DNA of 64,000 nucleotides from positions 21,384 through 85,383 of the forward strand of contig CAJTEN010000024.1 of NCBI GenBank assembly GCA_910575245.1, in the 5' to 3' direction. Shown here in pieces: positions 43,959 to 53,065 of this stretch; within the stretch, counting starts at the first letter, position 1; each line of letters opens with the position of its first letter. This DNA comes from Clostridia bacterium (GTDB lineage: Bacteria > Bacillota > Clostridia > Lachnospirales > Lachnospiraceae). The notes under the pieces were generated by a model. It was given only the letters and a program-made list of their open reading frames with translations, searched no databases and had not been told where the DNA came from. The translations under genes and the position numbers were made by a program.

Positions 43959-43970
43959 CTCATAAGTAAA

Positions 43971-44041
43971 AGCGGGTGATGGGAATCGAACCCACGTATC
44001 CAGCTTGGAAGGCTGGTGTTCTACCATTGAACTACACCCGC
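43971..44041 (-). tRNA. tRNA-Gly (anticodon TCC)
   Basis: The 71-nt minus-strand sequence folds as a cloverleaf: acceptor GCGGGTG/CACCCGC, D-arm with AGTTCAATGGTAGA, anticodon loop CTTCCAA (TCC, reads GGA), and T-arm with GGTTCGATTCC. The CCA end is not encoded. Confidence 0.95.
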
Positions 44042-44145
44042 ATAATACACTCTTATTCCATTCAGATATTTCTTACGAACCTTCTATATGCTAGCATAAG
44101 ATGTTCCAAAAGTCAATTCCTAATTTAGAAAAAGTATTATATGAT

Positions 44146-44176
44146 TAACAGGGAAGCCGAAAGGCTGAACTTTTAC
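44146..44176. repeat. Palindromic intergenic repeat copy
   Basis: TAACAGGGAAGCCGAAAGGC followed by TGAACTTTTAC is the reverse complement, with few changes, of 21360-21391. It lies directly after the stop of the amidase gene. Confidence 0.65.
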
Positions 44177-44198
44177 TTATATGAAAGGCAGCGGGAGG

Positions 44199-45515
44199 TT
44201 ACTTCGCCGCTGCCATATAAGCCGCCACATCCTGCCGCAGCTCTTTCCATGCACCTTCGTTCTCTGCATAGTACAGCGGACACAGCTTGCCGCCGCAGTC
44301 GTAATGCCGTAGAATATCTTCCGTAGACAGATCATATTGCTCCAGCAGCCATGCCAGTGTATGTACCAGTGTGTCATATGTTTCCTGTGTGAAGGCGCCG
44401 TCCTCGGACAGATAACAGCATTCTATGGATATGGAGTCTTCGTTTCGGGTCATCACTGCATATGCCTGTTCGTCAAAAGGGATACACTGAATCAGCTCCC
44501 CGTCATATCCGATGATCAGGTGGGCGCTTGCGGACCGTTCATGGGTTTCCGCCAGATTGGCAAAATAGCTTCTGTTCTGCGCTGCCGATGTACCAGGATT
44601 GGCTGTATAATGTACGAAGATACTGTTGACCTTACTTAACGGAGTCCCCGGACGAGAATACTCATTGATCTCCAGAAGATCCTCTATCATATCGGGCGGC
44701 CCTATTTTGGATTCCTCCTGAAAGGTCTTTTCCGCCACGACGGGAACCGTTTTCTCTGTCTTATCCTTACTTTTCCGATGTGTCATCTGATAAATCTGCC
44801 CGGTTATCAAGTAGATCATCACGAGACAGATCGCCATGAGCAGCACAACTCCCGCTCTGCCGTAAAACTCCTTCCTGCGTCTTGCGCGGCGTCTTCTGAT
44901 AGACTGTACAGGCCGGGCGCTTCCCGTGTAAGCATAGCCGGAATTCCGTGTGCGCTGTGCACTGCCCGAATGAGGCTGAATATAGCTTATCTGCGGTGCA
45001 CCCCCGGTTCTGCCCGTACTTCTGGCCCGCGCCGGGCGCTCCGTCTGTCGTCCCCGGCCGCCCTGCCCCGCGCCCGCCGGCCTGCTCCTGCCGACACGGG
45101 AATCTTCCTGCCCGGATACCCTGACCGCTCTGCTTCGGCCGCTTCCTATGCTGTCTGTTCTCCTGCGGCCTGTGCGCTGGTTTGTGATGTTCCTGTCGGC
45201 AGCATCTCTTGTCACATTGACTACATCCAGGCTACCCCTGCCTGTACTGCCGATTCTCTCAACCTCTCTGCCCGATTCCCGGACTCGTCTGTCGCTGCGG
45301 CTGCCCTGTCTGCTTCGGTTTACTCTGTCTGCGTTTCTGTCCCGGCCGTCTCTGCCGTTCCTGTCGCCGCCCTGCCTGCGGCGGGCTCTATCACTGTTCT
45401 TCCCGTCTTCTTCATACAATTCCCATAATTCAACGCCCTGATGCTGCGCTTTCCTCTGACTGCTGCTCTGTCCCACTTGCTTTCCCCTCTTATGTACCTC
45501 AAACCAAGTTGTCAT
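44199..45515 (-). CDS. Membrane-anchored N-acetylmuramoyl-L-alanine amidase with Arg-rich cytoplasmic region
   Basis: The 438-residue protein has a C-terminal Amidase_2 domain (about 290-435; zinc ligands in FVHYTANPG, ILRHYDCGGKLCPLYY) outside a single TM helix (about 221-239). The N-terminal 220 residues are disordered and carry roughly 49 Arg with many RG, RS and RD steps, predicting a cytoplasmic tail of strong positive charge. It presumably cuts wall peptides while its tail binds nucleic acid or another polyanion, which is inference. The start at 45515 has no strong ribosome site. Confidence 0.8.
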   Translation of the reverse strand: MTTWFEVHKRGKQVGQSSSQRKAQHQGVELWELYEEDGKNSDRARRRQGGDRNGRDGRDRNADRVNRSRQGSRSDRRVRESGREVERIGSTGRGSLDVVNVTRDAADRNITNQRTGRRRTDSIGSGRSRAVRVSGQEDSRVGRSRPAGAGQGGRGRQTERPARARSTGRTGGAPQISYIQPHSGSAQRTRNSGYAYTGSARPVQSIRRRRARRRKEFYGRAGVVLLMAICLVMIYLITGQIYQMTHRKSKDKTEKTVPVVAEKTFQEESKIGPPDMIEDLLEINEYSRPGTPLSKVNSIFVHYTANPGTSAAQNRSYFANLAETHERSASAHLIIGYDGELIQCIPFDEQAYAVMTRNEDSISIECCYLSEDGAFTQETYDTLVHTLAWLLEQYDLSTEDILRHYDCGGKLCPLYYAENEGAWKELRQDVAAYMAAAK

Positions 45516-45606
45516 AGATTGTTCTGATAAGACTATTCACCACCATTACTTATCATACCAGACAAATCTTTAATATTTCTCTAAAAAGCATATTTTCTGA
45601 AAATTT

Positions 45607-45637
45607 GTAACAGTTCCGTCTTCGGCTTCCCTGTTAC
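45607..45637. repeat. Palindromic intergenic repeat copy
   Basis: GTAACAG..CTGTTAC ends with inner CTTCGGCTTC match 21360-21391 at most positions. It lies between the amidase gene start and the convergent-side end of the BlaR1-like gene. Confidence 0.65.
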
Positions 45638-45759
45638 GAAAAATGATCCTGCGTACTACTACGGTCAGTACATTCACCTTTATATATTAGAGTCTACAAG
45701 TTAAGAAATAGTTTCATAAATCTTAAATTTTTTTAAATTTTATAATTTTTTGGCGGAAT

Positions 45760-48231
45760 TTATGGCTGCTTCTCGTATGGCTCCTCCGTCACCCGCTGAT
45801 ACAGTTCTTCAAGCCAGTCCTGAAGCTCTTCTCCTTCCTGCCCCGTCCACAGCTGCTTCCCGCCTGCCCATTCCGTCAATTCCTCCCGGGAATAGACCAG
45901 CCCCTCCACCAGGCCGCCGCCTGTCTCCTCAACCTTGAAGCGGCATTCCTCCAGGTTTTCAATTGTTGCAAAAAGCATAACCGCATTAAAGCACAGTACA
46001 TCATGGTCAACATACTTCTGCCTGTCATCCTGCAGACTGTAACGGATCTGCAGAACCTGCTTTTCCGGTTCCCCTCCCGTATGCAGTTCTATATTCTGAT
46101 AGGACAGGCCTTCTGGCTGGGGCAATGCACTCACCAATGCCAAAACCGCAGAATTATCTCCCAGATACCGTGTCTTGTGCTCTGCCAGTGTCTCAAAGGT
46201 CTCCTCTGTCATCTCCCGGTTAATTCCTGTCACGATCGTCTGCCCTGCAGCATTCTTCAGTTCACCGTCAATATACGCCATCTCTTCCAGATATTTATCC
46301 TTGACTCCGGAATAATCTGCCGTCACATATAAATAGCAGTCTGCCAGATATGGATTCGGACCCGCTATCGTCGTGATCTGCTCATCCGGCAGATATTGGA
46401 CGGAATCCTCTGCCGCCTCGTCCTCTATCAAATAAGTGGTACCGTCCGTGTTACTGTCCGTTCCCGGCACACCATTCTCCGGAGATTCTGTTACTTTTTC
46501 CGGCTCCCCGTAATCCTGCCACTCAGACTGGCCGTCGAACATGAACGGTTTCTTAGCGCTTTTATTCGACTCTTCATACTCCCACTCGGTTTTCCCGTCG
46601 AATGCAAACGGAGCCTTATCGCTTGAATTCGGTGCAGAATACTCATGCTCCGTCTCTCCTTCTGCTCCCTCCGGTAACCAGTCATCCGTTATGATAATTT
46701 CCTCATTCGGCAGATAGTCTTCCTGCTCTGTTATTCTTTCCACAGGGTCGTAATCATGTATGGCTATAAGCCCCATATATTGTTTCAAATTAACATTCTG
46801 CCCATAGTCGCCAAGCGGCACTACGGCCCTGCCTGCATCTACCAGTTCCACTGCCTCTTCATAAGTAACCGTACAGAATCTTCCCACCTCCCGGTCAGAT
46901 GCCGTCTGGTAAATAATCAGGTCATTCCTGTTTCCTTCCACTTCGGCATAGCCGCTGATTCCCGCTATGGTATCCGGCAGCATGATCCGTTTATCCGCCG
47001 TCATCACATATACCTGTCCGGCTTCCCAAATACCGCCAGAAAACTGTGGGCTCCTGGTAAATACCAGCACGGAAGCCACCGTGGCCAGAATAACCACCGC
47101 CGCCACCGCTGTGCCTAATACTTTAGGTTTCCCGGCGATGCAGTACACGCGCTCCCTGACACTTTTATCCGAGCCTGTCATAGTTGTCGCCGTGCATGCG
47201 AAATCCGACAGCCTTCCTTTTCCACAAATGATCGAAAGAAGTGTCTTACCATAACCGATCCGCTCCTGCTCTCCCAACAGGATAAGGGCGCTCTCATCAC
47301 AGGCCAGTTCACAGTCTCTCTTAGACAGCATGGCCGCCGCCCATACGAAAGGATGAAACCAGTAGAAAACCAGCAGTATACTGCGAAGCAATGACCAGAA
47401 ACTGTCCCCGTGCCGTTTATGGCAGGTCTCATGAATCAGCACATGCCGCAGCTTCGTTTCATCTTCCGTAATATTTTCCGGCAGATAAATAGCTTCCCGT
47501 CCCGGCAGCCCATACAGGCAGGGAGAGGAAAGGTGCTCTGCAATGTAGACTCTGACCTGCCGTTTCTGCCTGTGGGATCTGTTCCGCCTCATTCCAGTCT
47601 CATGCACACTGTCAATCTCCACAGATGCCGATTCCTGATTGGAGGACACTTTTTGCCCACTCTTACCAGCGGCATCGTCGGCAAATATTCCGGATAATTT
47701 CACATGCAGCTTACTCTGAACCTCCTCCGGAACCAGATATTCACGCCGCTCCTTATGAAGTTTGCGTCCGAAGCGGAAATTCACAGCGGCCATCCATATC
47801 GCCGCGATTCCCATACCGCCGAACCATATGCCTCTTATTACATCCATCCAGGTACCTATCCTGCCGGCGAGAAAGATGCTCGTCGCTCCATCTGCCGCAG
47901 TAAGACCGGATGCTTCTTCCCCCAGAATATACTCTGCCACCCGGCTCCCAACGGGAGAATCCATATCCAGAGTAAATACCACCGGCTGATCCAGCTGTCC
48001 CGTAACATACCCGATCCTTTCTTCCAGTCTCTCTGCCAGTTCCATCACACGGAACTCATCTATGGCTCCAAGCGACAAACGGATCTGTGCCGATATGGGC
48101 ATCATAAGCCGTACGGCCACCAGAATCCACAGCGCATATTGCAGCCTGCTGCTGATCTTTCCCTTAAAGAAATGCCTGATCAGCATGACACAAAGAATCA
48201 AAGCTGTAGATGTAATGATGATTTCTTTCAT
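45760..48231 (-). CDS. M56-family (BlaR1-like) sensor metallopeptidase with DUF4825-like C-terminus
   Basis: The 823-residue protein has N-terminal TM helices, the zinc-protease core HVLIHETCHKRHGDSFW (HExxH) and ELACDESALILLGEQERIGY, then a TM helix (about residues 380-400) and a long extracytoplasmic part without the beta-lactam-binding serine motif. BlaR1 homologues cleave or inactivate BlaI-type repressors on sensing wall damage; here the sensor is different, so the signal is probably not a beta-lactam. It is 12 bp downstream of the BlaI-like gene. Confidence 0.85.
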   Translation of the reverse strand: MKEIIITSTALILCVMLIRHFFKGKISSRLQYALWILVAVRLMMPISAQIRLSLGAIDEFRVMELAERLEERIGYVTGQLDQPVVFTLDMDSPVGSRVAEYILGEEASGLTAADGATSIFLAGRIGTWMDVIRGIWFGGMGIAAIWMAAVNFRFGRKLHKERREYLVPEEVQSKLHVKLSGIFADDAAGKSGQKVSSNQESASVEIDSVHETGMRRNRSHRQKRQVRVYIAEHLSSPCLYGLPGREAIYLPENITEDETKLRHVLIHETCHKRHGDSFWSLLRSILLVFYWFHPFVWAAAMLSKRDCELACDESALILLGEQERIGYGKTLLSIICGKGRLSDFACTATTMTGSDKSVRERVYCIAGKPKVLGTAVAAVVILATVASVLVFTRSPQFSGGIWEAGQVYVMTADKRIMLPDTIAGISGYAEVEGNRNDLIIYQTASDREVGRFCTVTYEEAVELVDAGRAVVPLGDYGQNVNLKQYMGLIAIHDYDPVERITEQEDYLPNEEIIITDDWLPEGAEGETEHEYSAPNSSDKAPFAFDGKTEWEYEESNKSAKKPFMFDGQSEWQDYGEPEKVTESPENGVPGTDSNTDGTTYLIEDEAAEDSVQYLPDEQITTIAGPNPYLADCYLYVTADYSGVKDKYLEEMAYIDGELKNAAGQTIVTGINREMTEETFETLAEHKTRYLGDNSAVLALVSALPQPEGLSYQNIELHTGGEPEKQVLQIRYSLQDDRQKYVDHDVLCFNAVMLFATIENLEECRFKVEETGGGLVEGLVYSREELTEWAGGKQLWTGQEGEELQDWLEELYQRVTEEPYEKQP

Positions 48232-48243
48232 AAATAGTCCCCT

Positions 48244-48642
48244 TTATTTTCTTTTAACGGTGTCCTGATTTTGGTTCCTCTTTCCGGCTTGCTCTAAAAT
48301 AGCATACAATTCCTGAATCTCTTCATCCGACAGCGCCTGATCCTCCACCATCGCATTCACCATCATTCCCAGGCTGCCCCGATATACTTTCTCCAGAAAT
48401 CCTCTTGTCTCCCGCATGGATACTTCGCCCCGGGATACTACCGGATAGAAGATCTTGGCTCTGCCGCCCTGCTTGTGGCCCACGGCTTCCTTTCTTTCCA
48501 TACGGTTAAGCATCGTGATGATAATATGCTTATCCCATCCCGTCTCCTCCTGCAGAAGACCTGTAAGCTCCGTTATCGTATTCCCGCCGCTCTCCCAGAG
48601 TACATTCATTATCTTCCATTCTCCGTCTGATAAACTGACCAT
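48244..48642 (-). CDS. BlaI/MecI/CopY-family repressor
   Basis: The 132-residue winged-helix protein starts MVSLSDGEWKIMNVLWESGG and continues with ITELTGLLQEETGWDKHIII and the linker KEAVGHKQGGRAKIFYPVVS. It would repress its own operon with the BlaR1-like protease. Possible operator halves GGTATAC occur twice upstream (about 48,667 and 48,710). Confidence 0.87.
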   Translation of the reverse strand: MVSLSDGEWKIMNVLWESGGNTITELTGLLQEETGWDKHIIITMLNRMERKEAVGHKQGGRAKIFYPVVSRGEVSMRETRGFLEKVYRGSLGMMVNAMVEDQALSDEEIQELYAILEQAGKRNQNQDTVKRK

Positions 48643-48741
48643 ACCTTTCCTCCGTTTCCATTCTTTGGTATACGTGTGTTTACCTTATTAACTGCATGAT
48701 ACATCCGAGGTATACTTTTGTCAACCTTTTATTCTTTTTTA

Positions 48742-48793
48742 CATAAAAAAAGTGCCAAAAGCCTGTTTTTTTCTCATGGCTCTTCTGACACTT
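48742..48793 (-). terminator. Terminator after the Uma2 gene
   Basis: On the minus strand AAGTGTCAGAAGAGCC pairs with GGCTTTTGGCACTT, followed by TTTTTTA. It lies about 40 bp past the stop at 48832. Confidence 0.7.
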
Positions 48794-48831
48794 CTTTCAA
48801 TCTTAAACAATGTGCGCACCGGGCAGATTTT

Positions 48832-49377
48832 CTATGACTGCAATTCAGAAATACAGATACCCAGATCTTCATAAATGCATACAGGGATGACATCATCAAA
48901 GCTGTATTGTCCTGATTTCTGATCATGTTCAAAATCAAATACATTTACGATGCGTGTTTTCGGATTTACGGTCCAATATTCCCGCACACCTGCAGAGCGG
49001 TATTTAAAAAGTTTAATTCCATAATCTACACGTTCCGTGCTTGGTGAAACCACTTCGATTATCCAGTCAGGGGCACCGTTGCAGCCTTTATCATCCAATC
49101 TGTTCTTGTCGCATATTATGGAAATATCAGGTTCCACATAATTTCTATTATCTTCATTCAAAAATACTGCAAATGGGGCAAGGAACACTTCACAGCCGCC
49201 ATTTTTCCCGTCAATATAATCAGAGATTTTACGGGCAAGAGAATATGAGATCCTTTGGTGGCATGTATTTGGCGGTGCCATGTCATAGATTTGGCCATCG
49301 ATCAGTTCCGCTCTTTTGCCGTCCGGAAGTGCATAGATATCTTCAATTGTGTAGGTTTTTTCCTGGTGTAGTGCCAC
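48832..49377 (-). CDS. Uma2-family (DUF820) nuclease-fold protein
   Basis: The 181-residue protein has the PD-(D/E)xK core NYVEPDISIICDKNRL then GAPDWIIEVVSPSTERVDYG, with N-terminal YALPDGKRAELIDGQIYDMA. Family members are common in cyanobacteria and Clostridia, nuclease-like, role unclear. The start is GTG at 49377; a ribosome site is weak. It stands alone with its own terminator. Confidence 0.83.
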   Translation of the reverse strand: MALHQEKTYTIEDIYALPDGKRAELIDGQIYDMAPPNTCHQRISYSLARKISDYIDGKNGGCEVFLAPFAVFLNEDNRNYVEPDISIICDKNRLDDKGCNGAPDWIIEVVSPSTERVDYGIKLFKYRSAGVREYWTVNPKTRIVNVFDFEHDQKSGQYSFDDVIPVCIYEDLGICISELQS

Positions 49378-49446
49378 GGGAATGCTCTCTCTTCCTTTGA
49401 TTTATCAGAGATTATGGGTTTCGTTTTATCGTTTTATTCTTTTAAT

Positions 49447-49908
49447 CTACTGCATATAACTTCCGTACTTCTCATACAGTTCCTGCAGCTTCTGTATATC
49501 TTCGTCAGCCACTCTTTCCTGCAGATATTCCTGAACCTGTGTGACCGTTTCGCTGTTGATACCGTCTCCTACAATTTCCATGCAGTCAGACAGAGTCTCA
49601 CTGTCGGCGTATTTCTCCAGAATTGCTTCGGCCTCTTGCTTATCCGCTTCTTCCATATTACCGACAATTTCCTTCGCCTTAGCAGCTGCCTGCGGATTCC
49701 CTGAACTTTCCAGCGCTTTCTGGACCACCTGCTCCATAACCTTTTCTGTTACTTTCTCGGTCACGGCAGATTTAACGCCGTCTGTTATGGCTTTTTTCAG
49801 GAAACTTCCCCTGACCAGCCCGGCAAGAATCACCAGACATACCGCGATCAAAAGACAGAGAAAAACAATTTTTCCCACACCCTTTTTCTTCTTTTTCCGT
49901 CTGCTCAT
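49447..49908 (-). CDS. Hypothetical single-pass membrane protein
   Basis: The 153-residue product has a very basic head (MSRRKKKKKGVGK), a TM helix (IVFLCLLIAVCLVILAGLV) and a long acidic helical domain (KAAAKAKEIVGNMEEADKQE, predicted coiled coil). No known domain. It is 34 bp after ackA on the same strand, so it may share its transcript. Confidence 0.65.
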   Translation of the reverse strand: MSRRKKKKKGVGKIVFLCLLIAVCLVILAGLVRGSFLKKAITDGVKSAVTEKVTEKVMEQVVQKALESSGNPQAAAKAKEIVGNMEEADKQEAEAILEKYADSETLSDCMEIVGDGINSETVTQVQEYLQERVADEDIQKLQELYEKYGSYMQ

Positions 49909-49942
49909 AGAAATTCCCCTTTACAACAGCCATAATTTCAGA

Positions 49943-51139
49943 TTACTTTACTAACCGAACGGTCTCTCTCGCAATTGCAAGTTCTTCATTGGTAGGTATT
50001 ACCATGGTTACCACTTTTGCATCCGCATCGGAAAGGATCACTTCTTCCCCGCGTAGCTTATTCTTCTCCGGATCAATGTTAGTTCCCAGGAATCCGAGAT
50101 ATTTCCCGATCTTCGCCCTGGCGTCGCCGTTGTTCTCTCCCACCCCGGCTGTAAATACGATCACATCCACACCATTCATCGCCGCGGCGTATGCACCTAC
50201 ATACTTCGCCACACGGTAAGCATATGTCTCCAAAGCGGTTTTAGCCGCCTCATCCCCTTCTGCTGCCGCCTCTCCCAAATCGCGGAAATCACTGGAAACA
50301 CCGCCGGACAACCCCAGCACACCGGACTTCTTATTACAGATATCCAATACCTGCTCCGCACTGATGCCTTCCTTCTCCGCAATAAAGGTAACGATCGCAG
50401 GATCGATATCACCGGAACGGGTTCCCATAATCAAACCCTCCAGAGGCGTAAGACCCATGGATGTATCCACAGACTCGCCGTATTTCACCGCGGAAACAGA
50501 AGCGCCGTTCCCCAAATGACATACAATAATCTTCAGATCCTTGATATCCTTCCCCAGAATCTGTGCCGCACGTTTGGATACGAAATCATGGCTGGTGCCA
50601 TGGAAACCGTAGCGGCGCACTTTATACTTCTCATAATAGGACAGAGGAAGGCCATACAGATAAGCCTTCTTCGGCATCGTCTGATGAAAGGCTGTGTCAA
50701 ATACACCCACCATAGGCACGTTCGGCATGATCTCCCTGCAGGAATTGATTCCGATCAGATTGGCCGGATTATGAAGGGGCGCCAGATCATTGCATTGCTC
50801 AATCGCGGAAAGTACCTCATCATTCAAGACTACAGATGTGGCAAATTTCTCGCCGCCATGCACAATACGGTGTCCCACCGCATCGATCTTATCCAGAGAA
50901 GCAATTACCCCTGCCTGAGGATCCGTCAGCTTCTCGATTACCAGCCGGACTGCCTTTGTGTGATTCGGCATATCCACCTCCATCCTGGTCTTCTCGCCCC
51001 CTGCAGGCTGGTGTACGATCGCACTCCCGTCAATTCCGATTCTCTCACATAATCCCTTCGCAAGCACTTCTTCCGAATCGCTGTTGATCAGCTGATACTT
51101 CAAAGAAGAAGAACCGCAGTTAATAACCAAAACATTCAT
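49943..51139 (-). CDS. ackA: Acetate kinase
   Basis: The 398-residue ASKHA kinase has VLVINCGSSSLKYQLINSD, KRAAQILGKDIKDLKIIVCH and GNGASVSAVKYGESVDTSMG. It makes ATP from acetyl phosphate, the last step of acetogenic fermentation. pta is not next to it, unlike in many Clostridia. It is followed by a hypothetical membrane protein. Confidence 0.95.
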   Translation of the reverse strand: MNVLVINCGSSSLKYQLINSDSEEVLAKGLCERIGIDGSAIVHQPAGGEKTRMEVDMPNHTKAVRLVIEKLTDPQAGVIASLDKIDAVGHRIVHGGEKFATSVVLNDEVLSAIEQCNDLAPLHNPANLIGINSCREIMPNVPMVGVFDTAFHQTMPKKAYLYGLPLSYYEKYKVRRYGFHGTSHDFVSKRAAQILGKDIKDLKIIVCHLGNGASVSAVKYGESVDTSMGLTPLEGLIMGTRSGDIDPAIVTFIAEKEGISAEQVLDICNKKSGVLGLSGGVSSDFRDLGEAAAEGDEAAKTALETYAYRVAKYVGAYAAAMNGVDVIVFTAGVGENNGDARAKIGKYLGFLGTNIDPEKNKLRGEEVILSDADAKVVTMVIPTNEELAIARETVRLVK

Positions 51140-51220
51140 TTGACATTTAACCCCTTTTCTATATTTTTACATCAAAAACTTATCCTATACATTGTAAACC
51201 AATATTTACCAAAATACAAA

Positions 51221-52651
51221 TCAGTACGCCCTTCCCCAGTAAACCATCTTCTTCGCAGGCTTGCCGCAGCAGACGCACACATCGCCGATATCTTCCTGCT
51301 CAAAAGGCATACAGCGGCTGGTAACGGCAAGCTCCTCCTTAATCTTGTCCTCACAGGCCTGTTCTCCGCACCACATCGCTTTCACGAAGCCGGACTGTTC
51401 TGTAAACAGCTTCCGGAACTCCTCCAGATTCTTTGCCGTATAGGTATGGGCATCTCTGTGCACACGCGCCCGCTCCAGCATTTCTGTCTGCATCCGTTCC
51501 AGGATTTCTCCTGCCTTTATCTCCAGCTCGTCCAATGATACCTCGATCTTCTCTCTTGTATCACGTCGGCAGATCACACATTTATTGGCTTCAATATCCT
51601 TAGGCCCGATCTCCACGCGGATCGGAATACCGCGCATCTCCTGCTCAGAGAATTTCCAGCCGGGGCTCTTGTCCGCATCGTCCACTTTAACGCGGAAATT
51701 GCTCAGCCTGTCTCTCAGCTGGCGGGCTTTATCCAGCACCCCTTCCTTTTTCTGCTGAATCGGAATAATCATGATCTGTGTGGGCGCAATTCTCGGAGGA
51801 AGAACAAGACCGGAGTTATCGCCGTGCACCATGATAACCGCCCCGATCAGACGTGTGGTGGTGCCCCAGGAAGTCTGATGAACGTATTTCAATGTGTTAT
51901 CTTTATCTGTAAACTGAATGCCGAATGCCTTCGCAAAACCGTCTCCGAAATTATGGCTGGTACCGGACTGCAATGCTTTACCGTCATGCATCAGGGCTTC
52001 AATGGTATAGGTCGCAACGGCGCCCGCAAATTTCTCCTTCTCGGTCTTACGGCCTTTAATCACAGGAATTGCCAGCACCTGTTCACAGAAATCAGCATAT
52101 ACGTTAAGCATCTGAATCGTCCGCTCCTCCGCTTCCTCGGCCGTCGCATGGGCGGTATGCCCTTCCTGCCATAAGAACTCGCGGCTGCGCAGGAAAGGTC
52201 TGGTCTCCTTCTCCCAACGTACCACAGAACACCACTGGTTACAGATCTGAGGCAGATCACGATAGGACTGTACCGCATTCTTATAATAGTCGCAGAAAAG
52301 CGTCTCGGACGTAGGACGTACACACAGCCGCTCCTGCAAAGGCTGCAGGCCTCCGTGCGTCACCCAGGCCACCTCCGGTGCGAAGCCTTCCACATGGTCT
52401 TTCTCTTTATTCAAAAGACTCTCCGGTATGAACATAGGCAGATAAACATTCTGTACGCCTGTTGCCTTAAACATGGCGTCCATCTGCTGCTGGATCAGCT
52501 CCCAGATCGCATACCCTGCGGGCTTAAATACCATACAGCCCTTAATGCTTGTGTAGTCTAACAGTTCTGCTTTCTTGACTACATCCGTGTACCATTGCGC
52601 GAAGTCATCTTCCATGGAAGTGATCGCTTCTACTAATTTCTTGTCAGCCAT
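51221..52651 (-). CDS. proS: Prolyl-tRNA synthetase (archaeal/eukaryotic-type)
   Basis: The 476-residue enzyme lacks the bacterial editing insertion and has class II motifs RPTSETLFCDYYKNAVQSYR and FLRSREFLWQEGHTAHATAE, a C-terminal cysteine-rich region (CVICRR, DVCVCCGKPA) and a terminal Tyr (WGRAY). It charges tRNA-Pro. The ribosome site is AGGAGGAAAGAGAA. A T-box leader lies upstream, so expression rises with uncharged tRNA-Pro. Confidence 0.94.
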   Translation of the reverse strand: MADKKLVEAITSMEDDFAQWYTDVVKKAELLDYTSIKGCMVFKPAGYAIWELIQQQMDAMFKATGVQNVYLPMFIPESLLNKEKDHVEGFAPEVAWVTHGGLQPLQERLCVRPTSETLFCDYYKNAVQSYRDLPQICNQWCSVVRWEKETRPFLRSREFLWQEGHTAHATAEEAEERTIQMLNVYADFCEQVLAIPVIKGRKTEKEKFAGAVATYTIEALMHDGKALQSGTSHNFGDGFAKAFGIQFTDKDNTLKYVHQTSWGTTTRLIGAVIMVHGDNSGLVLPPRIAPTQIMIIPIQQKKEGVLDKARQLRDRLSNFRVKVDDADKSPGWKFSEQEMRGIPIRVEIGPKDIEANKCVICRRDTREKIEVSLDELEIKAGEILERMQTEMLERARVHRDAHTYTAKNLEEFRKLFTEQSGFVKAMWCGEQACEDKIKEELAVTSRCMPFEQEDIGDVCVCCGKPAKKMVYWGRAY

Positions 52652-52717
52652 TTCTTCTCTTTCCTCCTGTTCATTCTACGCAGAAACACTGCGGACCTGA
52701 TTCCGTCCTGTCGCTTG

Positions 52718-52990
52718 CGGAAATAGAAACGCCGGGATTTCCATCCCGAAAGGGACCGAAATCTCGGCGGTACCACCCTAATTAGCACACATGCTCCTCT
52801 TATCCTACCGTTATCGCCGGTGTTACGCTGTGCTCTTCACACAGGACTCCGAGGCCGGTTCCGAACAGTTCCCGTAAGGGTCTTCCACCATTTGACCCTC
52901 TCTCTGTCACCTTCCCTGTCCGTACTATTCTCTTCTTCGTCACGTTTAGCGCTTCGTTGTAAAGGCCGTTATTTTCTTCATTCTAGCCGT
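52718..52990 (-). promoter_or_regulatory. T-box leader of proS
   Basis: On the minus strand the T-box core AGGGTGGTACCGCC (52766-52779) is followed by a terminator hairpin (52730-52747 with 52752-52769) and TTTCTATTT. The 5' part (52790-52990) carries GACGAAGAAGAGAATAGTA, the usual Stem I start. I could not place the proline specifier codon with certainty. Confidence 0.88.
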
Positions 52991-53065
52991 AAGGCCGGAC
53001 TTTGTCAACCGCTAACTTTCAATCAAAGACTACCCATTCCGCCAGCCCCATTTACAGTGTCTTCA

